Assembly (NCBI GenBank): GCA_963972255.1
Contig: CAXATO010000002.1
Location: 248,001 to 312,000 of the forward strand
Source: UBA1479 sp002706405
GTDB taxonomy: Bacteria > Pseudomonadota > Alphaproteobacteria > Rhodospirillales > Casp-alpha2
Length of the DNA stretch: 64,000 bases
Reading direction: 5' to 3'
Each line of letters begins with the position of its first letter. The stretch's first letter is position 1. Position numbers and translations under genes: made by a program. Positions 59,944 through 64,000 of the stretch are shown here, piece after piece. The notes below the pieces were generated by a model. It had not been told where the DNA came from. It saw only the letters and a program-made list of their open reading frames with translations, and ran no database searches.

Positions 59944-62943
59944 ATGCGCTCAATGGATGTTTTTCTTCTAGGTGCCGGGCGCCCGTTCCGGGGCGAAAAG
60001 CCTGCGGCACTCAAAAACATCTTTCTCAATACACGGGCCATCGACTGGCAGGTCCATAGTTTTGATTCGATTGAGCGCGATGTCCGTTACCACTTCATCG
60101 GCGGCTATCATGTCGAAGAGGTCATCGCCTGTTACCCGGATTTGGGCGTAACGGTCGTCCCCGACTGGGAACAGCTTGGTGTCCTGAACACGCTATTGAA
60201 CGCGCCGTTCGCCGGCCGGGACACCGTGGTCAGTTATACCGACACCGTGTTTCGCAAGAACGTCATCACGGACCTGCTTGCCGCAACCGGCGATTTCGCC
60301 TTCGCCGTCGACACCTCGTGGAAGCGCCGCTATGCCCTGCGGTCCCAGGAAGACATCGATATCGCCGAGACGATTGAGCCCTCGGAATTCGGGGCCGGGT
60401 TCGACGGCCTTGCCGAATTTACCGGGCTGATGTTGTTCGGGCCCCGGGTCGTGGAGCATCTGACGACGCTTGATGCGGACGACGTCGGCAGCAATCTTCG
60501 AGACCTTGCCTTCCATCTCCGCGATCAGGGTTTCACCCCCAGCGTCATCGACGTCGAGGGAGATTGGGCGGAACTGAATGCGCCGGAGGACATTGCCAGA
60601 TTCGTCCTGGGCACCAAGGCCGACACTTTGGCGCGCCTGGAACCGCTGGTCACGAAAAGCACGATCGCGGAACAGGAAAGCTTCACGACCGAACAATGGG
60701 CTGACGACGAAGCGGGCGTGCTGGCGGACATCCGCAACAAGTTTCCCGGACAGAAACTCATCGTCCGCAGCAGCGCCTCCGCCGAGGATGGATGGACGTA
60801 TTCCAATGCGGGCCGTTTCGAAAGCATCCTGAACGTGGATGGCAACGACCCCGATGCGTTGCGCGATGCGATTGGCAAGGTCATCGCCTCTTATCCGATC
60901 ACCCGCTCGCTCAGCGATCAGGTCTTCGTCCAACCCTATGTCGGGGACATTCAATACGCCGGCGTCGTGTTTTCCCGCGGCCTGGAAACCGGCAGCCCTT
61001 ACTATCTTTTCAACTTCAACGACGAGACCATGGGCACAAGCGGCATCACGAGCGGCCAGGCGGCGGACGACAGAACGATTTTCGTCAGCCGCTTCGATAC
61101 GGGATCGCTCGCTAAGGTCGAACCCCGGCTGATGCCCATCCTGGATGCGGTCGTGGAATTGGAACAGCTTCTGGGATACGACAAGCTGGATGTCGAATTC
61201 GCGCTCACGAAATCCGGCGAGGTCTTTATTTTCCAGGTTCGCCCGATCACCATGGACCACAGCGCGTACGAAATCGAAGATGCAGTCCTGCACGAGACCC
61301 TCGAGAAGGATGCGGCCTTCTTCAGAAAAAGCCAGACGCCGCCGCCTTTCGTTCATGGCGCGGAAAATCTGTTCAGCAACATGTCGGACTGGAACCCGGC
61401 GGAGATCATCGGCGCCAAGCCCAAGCCGCTGGCATTCAGCCTATATCGCCATGTCATTACCAACGATATCTGGGCCCGCCAACGCGCCGAATTCGGATAC
61501 CGCAACGTCGCACCTCATCCCTTGATCGTCTCGTTCAGCGGTCAGCCCTACGTCGATGTCCGGGCCAGTCTGAATTCGTTTATCCCGGCCGACCTGCCGG
61601 ACGCCCTCGCCGAGAAGCTCGCCACCGCCTACATCCGGACCATCAAGCAACAGCCCCACTGTCACGACAAGATCGAGTTCGACGTGGTGTTCAGTGTTTG
61701 GACCCCGTCGTTTCAACGGGAGGCGGCGGCGCGTCTTGCGCCGCACGGCATCGATGCGGGCGAGATTGAAAAACTGGAGGTCGCGCTGAAGGCGCTGACC
61801 CGTAACGCCCTGACCCGGCTCGACCGTGACCTCGGCGCAATCGAATCACTCAGGGAACGCCACGACCGAATTGCCGGCTCGTCGCTGAACGCCCTCGATA
61901 AGCTGATCATGCTGATCGAGGATTGCCGGACCCACGGCACGCTGGCGTTCGCCCACGCCGCCCGGTCCGGCTTCGTCGCCACCAGTTTGTTGAAAAGTTT
62001 CGTTGCGGAAGGACTGCTTGAACGCCGCCGGCATGACGCCTTCCTGCAAAGCGTCGACACGGTTTCCCGGCAATTCATCGTCGATCGCCATCGTGCCGGA
62101 CAGAATAAGCTGAGCCGGGATGAGCTTTTGGAACGCTATGGCCATCTGCGGCCGGGGACCTACGAGATCACGATGCCCGCCTATTGGGAGCAGCCCGAAA
62201 AGTTCCTGGCCGCGCCCGAAACCGACTTGCCGCCCGAAACGGCACCGTTCGAGTTCACGGCCGAGGAAAACGCCGCGTTCGCCAGCGTGCTCGCCACCAT
62301 GGAATCAGACATTTCGGCGGCCGATCTGGGCGCCTACCTGCGCCGGGCCATTCAATTGCGCGAGGCGGTCAAGTTCGAGTTTACCAGGAACATCGGCCGC
62401 GCCCTGGACCTGGGCGTCCGGCTGGGAGAAGAGATCGGCATATCGCGGTCCGATTTTTCCTATTTGGAATATGACGACCTGATGCAATTCAATCTGAATT
62501 TGGTTTCCGTCGATACGTTGCGCCGCCGGATCGCAGTCCGCAAAAAAGGGCACACCGTTTCACGGATGATCGAACTGCCGTCGGTCCTGCTGAGCGAAAC
62601 CGACTTTCGGTGTTTCGAGCGCGGGAATTCCGAACCCAACTTCATCACCACCAACGAGGTCATCGCGAATATTCATGTTCTCGACGGCGTCACGGAAGAG
62701 GACTTGAGTGGGCGGATCATCGTGATCAGTCAGGCGGACCCGGGATATGACTGGTTGATCGGCTATCCCATCGCCGGCCTGATCACTAAGTTCGGCGGCG
62801 CCAATTCCCACATGGCGGTCCGGGCGGCCGAGGCCAACCTGCCGGCGGCGATCGGCGTGGGCGAAAAAATCTACAACAAGATCGTGAACATGAACCGGGT
62901 GCACCTGGATTGCGCCAATCGGACGATAAGCGAGGTCCCGTGA
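59944..62943 (+). CDS. L-glutamine kinase-like protein (PPDK fold) with N-terminal cytidylyltransferase-like domain
   Basis: A 999-residue fusion. Residues about 1-230 look like a sugar/choline-type nucleotidyltransferase (LLGAGRPFRGEKPAALKNI, VVSYTDTVFRKNVITDLL, AVDTSWKRRY), matching the pattern of the gene at 63569. The ATP-grasp domain has IVRSSASAEDGWTYSNAGRFES (about 272-292) and FIFQVRPIT (about 428). The C-terminal swivelling domain has FGGANSHMAVRAAEANLPAAIGVG (catalytic His about residue 954). This is the pattern of Campylobacter Cj1418, which phosphorylates the glutamine amide in phosphoramidate (MeOPN) synthesis. The order with the next two genes matches Cj1418-1417-1416. A PEP synthase-like role is the alternative. 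Confidence 0.82.
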   Translation: MRSMDVFLLGAGRPFRGEKPAALKNIFLNTRAIDWQVHSFDSIERDVRYHFIGGYHVEEVIACYPDLGVTVVPDWEQLGVLNTLLNAPFAGRDTVVSYTDTVFRKNVITDLLAATGDFAFAVDTSWKRRYALRSQEDIDIAETIEPSEFGAGFDGLAEFTGLMLFGPRVVEHLTTLDADDVGSNLRDLAFHLRDQGFTPSVIDVEGDWAELNAPEDIARFVLGTKADTLARLEPLVTKSTIAEQESFTTEQWADDEAGVLADIRNKFPGQKLIVRSSASAEDGWTYSNAGRFESILNVDGNDPDALRDAIGKVIASYPITRSLSDQVFVQPYVGDIQYAGVVFSRGLETGSPYYLFNFNDETMGTSGITSGQAADDRTIFVSRFDTGSLAKVEPRLMPILDAVVELEQLLGYDKLDVEFALTKSGEVFIFQVRPITMDHSAYEIEDAVLHETLEKDAAFFRKSQTPPPFVHGAENLFSNMSDWNPAEIIGAKPKPLAFSLYRHVITNDIWARQRAEFGYRNVAPHPLIVSFSGQPYVDVRASLNSFIPADLPDALAEKLATAYIRTIKQQPHCHDKIEFDVVFSVWTPSFQREAAARLAPHGIDAGEIEKLEVALKALTRNALTRLDRDLGAIESLRERHDRIAGSSLNALDKLIMLIEDCRTHGTLAFAHAARSGFVATSLLKSFVAEGLLERRRHDAFLQSVDTVSRQFIVDRHRAGQNKLSRDELLERYGHLRPGTYEITMPAYWEQPEKFLAAPETDLPPETAPFEFTAEENAAFASVLATMESDISAADLGAYLRRAIQLREAVKFEFTRNIGRALDLGVRLGEEIGISRSDFSYLEYDDLMQFNLNLVSVDTLRRRIAVRKKGHTVSRMIELPSVLLSETDFRCFERGNSEPNFITTNEVIANIHVLDGVTEEDLSGRIIVISQADPGYDWLIGYPIAGLITKFGGANSHMAVRAAEANLPAAIGVGEKIYNKIVNMNRVHLDCANRTISEVP

Positions 62944-63572
62944 AGCGGATCGGTATCACCCAGCGGGTCGACATCGCGGCCAAGACCGGCGAACGGCGGG
63001 ATGCCCTGGATCAACGTTGGCACCTGTTCGCCAAGGAACTCGGCTGTCTGCTTTTCCCATTGCCCAACGTCGACGCAAGCGATGCCGAGGCACGATTGAC
63101 CGCGCTCGACCTGGATGGATTGATCCTCAGCGGCGGAAATTCCCTATCCTATCTTGATCCGGCAGCACCCGACGCGGCGGCCGAACGGGACCGCTTCGAA
63201 GCCGCCGCCATCCGATTCGCCATTGATCGCGGCATCCCCGTTCTCGGGGTCTGCCGGGGTATGCAGATGCTCAACCACTATTTCGGCGGACGCCTTCACC
63301 CCGTGCGCGGCCATGTGGCCTGTACCCATTCTCTGGACGTGGGCGAAGACTTCGCCCAAATGATCGCGGTCCCGGTCAACAGCTATCACGACTGGGGCAT
63401 TGCGGCGGACGGTCTGGCGGAGGCCCTGGTCCCGATCGCACAGGACGCCGACAAGAATGTGGAAGCCTTCATCCATGCCGATCTCAAGGTCGCGGGAATC
63501 ATGTGGCATCCGGAACGCGAGGCCCCGTTCCGAATGACGGACATCACCCTGGTGGAGCGGTTTCTCGGATGA
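62940..63572 (+). CDS. Class I glutamine amidotransferase-like hydrolase (Cj1417-like)
   Basis: A 210-residue C26-family protein: GLILSGGNSLSYLDP, then VLGVCRGMQMLNHYFGG with the nucleophile Cys (about residue 104) and MWHPEREAPF with the His/Glu (about 188). In Campylobacter, Cj1417 cleaves gamma-glutamyl-CDP-amidate to release CDP-amidate. The start is a GTG that overlaps the upstream stop (GTGA), and the stop overlaps the next ATG. A puuD-like gamma-glutamyl hydrolase is the alternative. Confidence 0.82.
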   Translation: MKRIGITQRVDIAAKTGERRDALDQRWHLFAKELGCLLFPLPNVDASDAEARLTALDLDGLILSGGNSLSYLDPAAPDAAAERDRFEAAAIRFAIDRGIPVLGVCRGMQMLNHYFGGRLHPVRGHVACTHSLDVGEDFAQMIAVPVNSYHDWGIAADGLAEALVPIAQDADKNVEAFIHADLKVAGIMWHPEREAPFRMTDITLVERFLG

Positions 63573-64000
63573 CGCGGGCGCTTATTCTCGCGGCGGGAAA
63601 GGGCGAGCGCCTTCGTCCCCTGACGGACGACAAGCCGAAATGCCTGGTGCCGTTGCTGGGCATGTCGCTTTTAGAACGCCAGGCCGCCACCTTGCGCGGT
63701 TGCGGGATCGATACCATCCATGTCGCCACCGGTTATCGCGGCGATCAGATCGAGGCGCTTGGATTCGAGACCTCGCACAATGCGCGCTATGCAGAAACGA
63801 ACATGGTCGAATCGCTGTTCTCCGCCCGCGCCTTCATGTCGGGCAGCACGGAAGATCTGATCATCGGTTACGGCGATATCGTCTACGCCCCGCGCAATCT
63901 GTCGGCGCTCCTGGCCAGCAATGCCGATATCGCCCTGATGGTCGACCGCAACTGGCGGGCCTATTGGGACGCCCGCATGGATAACCCGCTGGACGATGCC
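63569..64000 (+). CDS. Nucleotidyltransferase, CTP:phosphoglutamine cytidylyltransferase-like (3' end outside window)
   Basis: A partial gene of 144 codons so far: ALILAAGKGERLRPLTDDKPKCLVPLLG is the nucleotidyltransferase start, LIIGYGDIVYAPRNLSALL carries the metal Asp, and VDRNWRAYW follows. The start overlaps the stop of the hydrolase gene (ATGA). In the Campylobacter MeOPN pathway the gene in this place (Cj1416) couples CTP with glutamine phosphate. LicC-type choline-phosphate or sugar-phosphate transferases look similar, so the substrate rests on context. Beyond the window one would expect a Cj1415-like kinase. Confidence 0.8.
   Translation, partial: MTRALILAAGKGERLRPLTDDKPKCLVPLLGMSLLERQAATLRGCGIDTIHVATGYRGDQIEALGFETSHNARYAETNMVESLFSARAFMSGSTEDLIIGYGDIVYAPRNLSALLASNADIALMVDRNWRAYWDARMDNPLDDA

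Overview
The window looks like one chromosomal stretch of a GC-rich alphaproteobacterium, most likely a Rhodospirillales-type marine or freshwater bacterium. That is an inference from protein character: an ScfR-type regulator, an SdhAF4/DUF1674 protein beside rsmB and a heparinase II/III-like gene (a common alphaproteobacterial order), and a MarR-type 'EPS' regulator. No rRNA, tRNA, CRISPR array or insertion sequence was seen. About four fifths of the window is a very large surface-glycan locus.

Region 1 (1-9.7 kb) is mostly ordinary chromosome: a truncated ScfR regulator, a ketopantoate-reductase-like protein, a solute-binding protein without a signal peptide, a TPR protein, SdhAF4, RsmB, a heparinase-like protein and an O-antigen-ligase-like membrane protein. 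A GT39 glycosyltransferase follows on the minus strand (9.7-11.4 kb).

Region 2 (11.5-45.5 kb) is the first glycan operon. It opens with a promoter/operator, a winged-helix regulator carrying a Rossmann-like domain, and an RfaH-like NusG paralogue. An ops-like element (TGCGGTAGCGTGG) then lies 15 nt before the first sugar gene. The operon holds: a nonulosonic-acid module (NeuB/LegI, NeuD/LegH, PtmE-like, KdnB-like and KdnA-like, NeuA/LegF, SDR, LegC, NeuC/LegG); decoration enzymes (deacetylase, methyltransferase, sulfotransferase); an antisense MBOAT/SGNH O-acylation pair; a possible glycosyltransferase, HAD, PglK-like ABC exporter and APH-type kinase; and a 'sporadic carbohydrate cluster' (two SDRs, a nucleotidyltransferase-PfkB fusion, a methyltransferase, split transketolase, 2OG-Fe(II) oxygenase, LIC12192-family protein, a methyltransferase, an RmlD-like SDR, a TIGR04372-like glycosyltransferase and a membrane alkaline-phosphatase-superfamily protein).

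Region 3 (45.5 kb to the right edge) is a second operon. Its leader carries the same palindromic operator (TGTTC-N7-GAACA) and the identical 13-nt ops-like element. It encodes an SDR, another TIGR04372-like protein, a TylF-like methyltransferase, a PhyH-like dioxygenase, a methyltransferase, three tandem NodU/TobZ-type carbamoyltransferases, a methyltransferase, a YidC paralogue, a formyltransferase, a small YIDPGSGS membrane protein, and then a set matching the Campylobacter phosphoramidate (MeOPN) pathway in the same order: L-glutamine-kinase-like, class-I-amidotransferase-like hydrolase, cytidylyltransferase (cut by the window edge). About 46.64-51.28 kb is visibly AT-richer and its edges fall inside genes, suggesting allelic replacement.

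The genes suggest a glycan with nonulosonic acid and/or Kdo8N-like residues, decorated by O-acylation, methylation, sulfation, carbamoylation, formylation and phosphoramidate. The two operons appear to be co-controlled by a shared operator and by RfaH/ops-type processive antitermination. All functions are read from sequence motifs; no database search was run.
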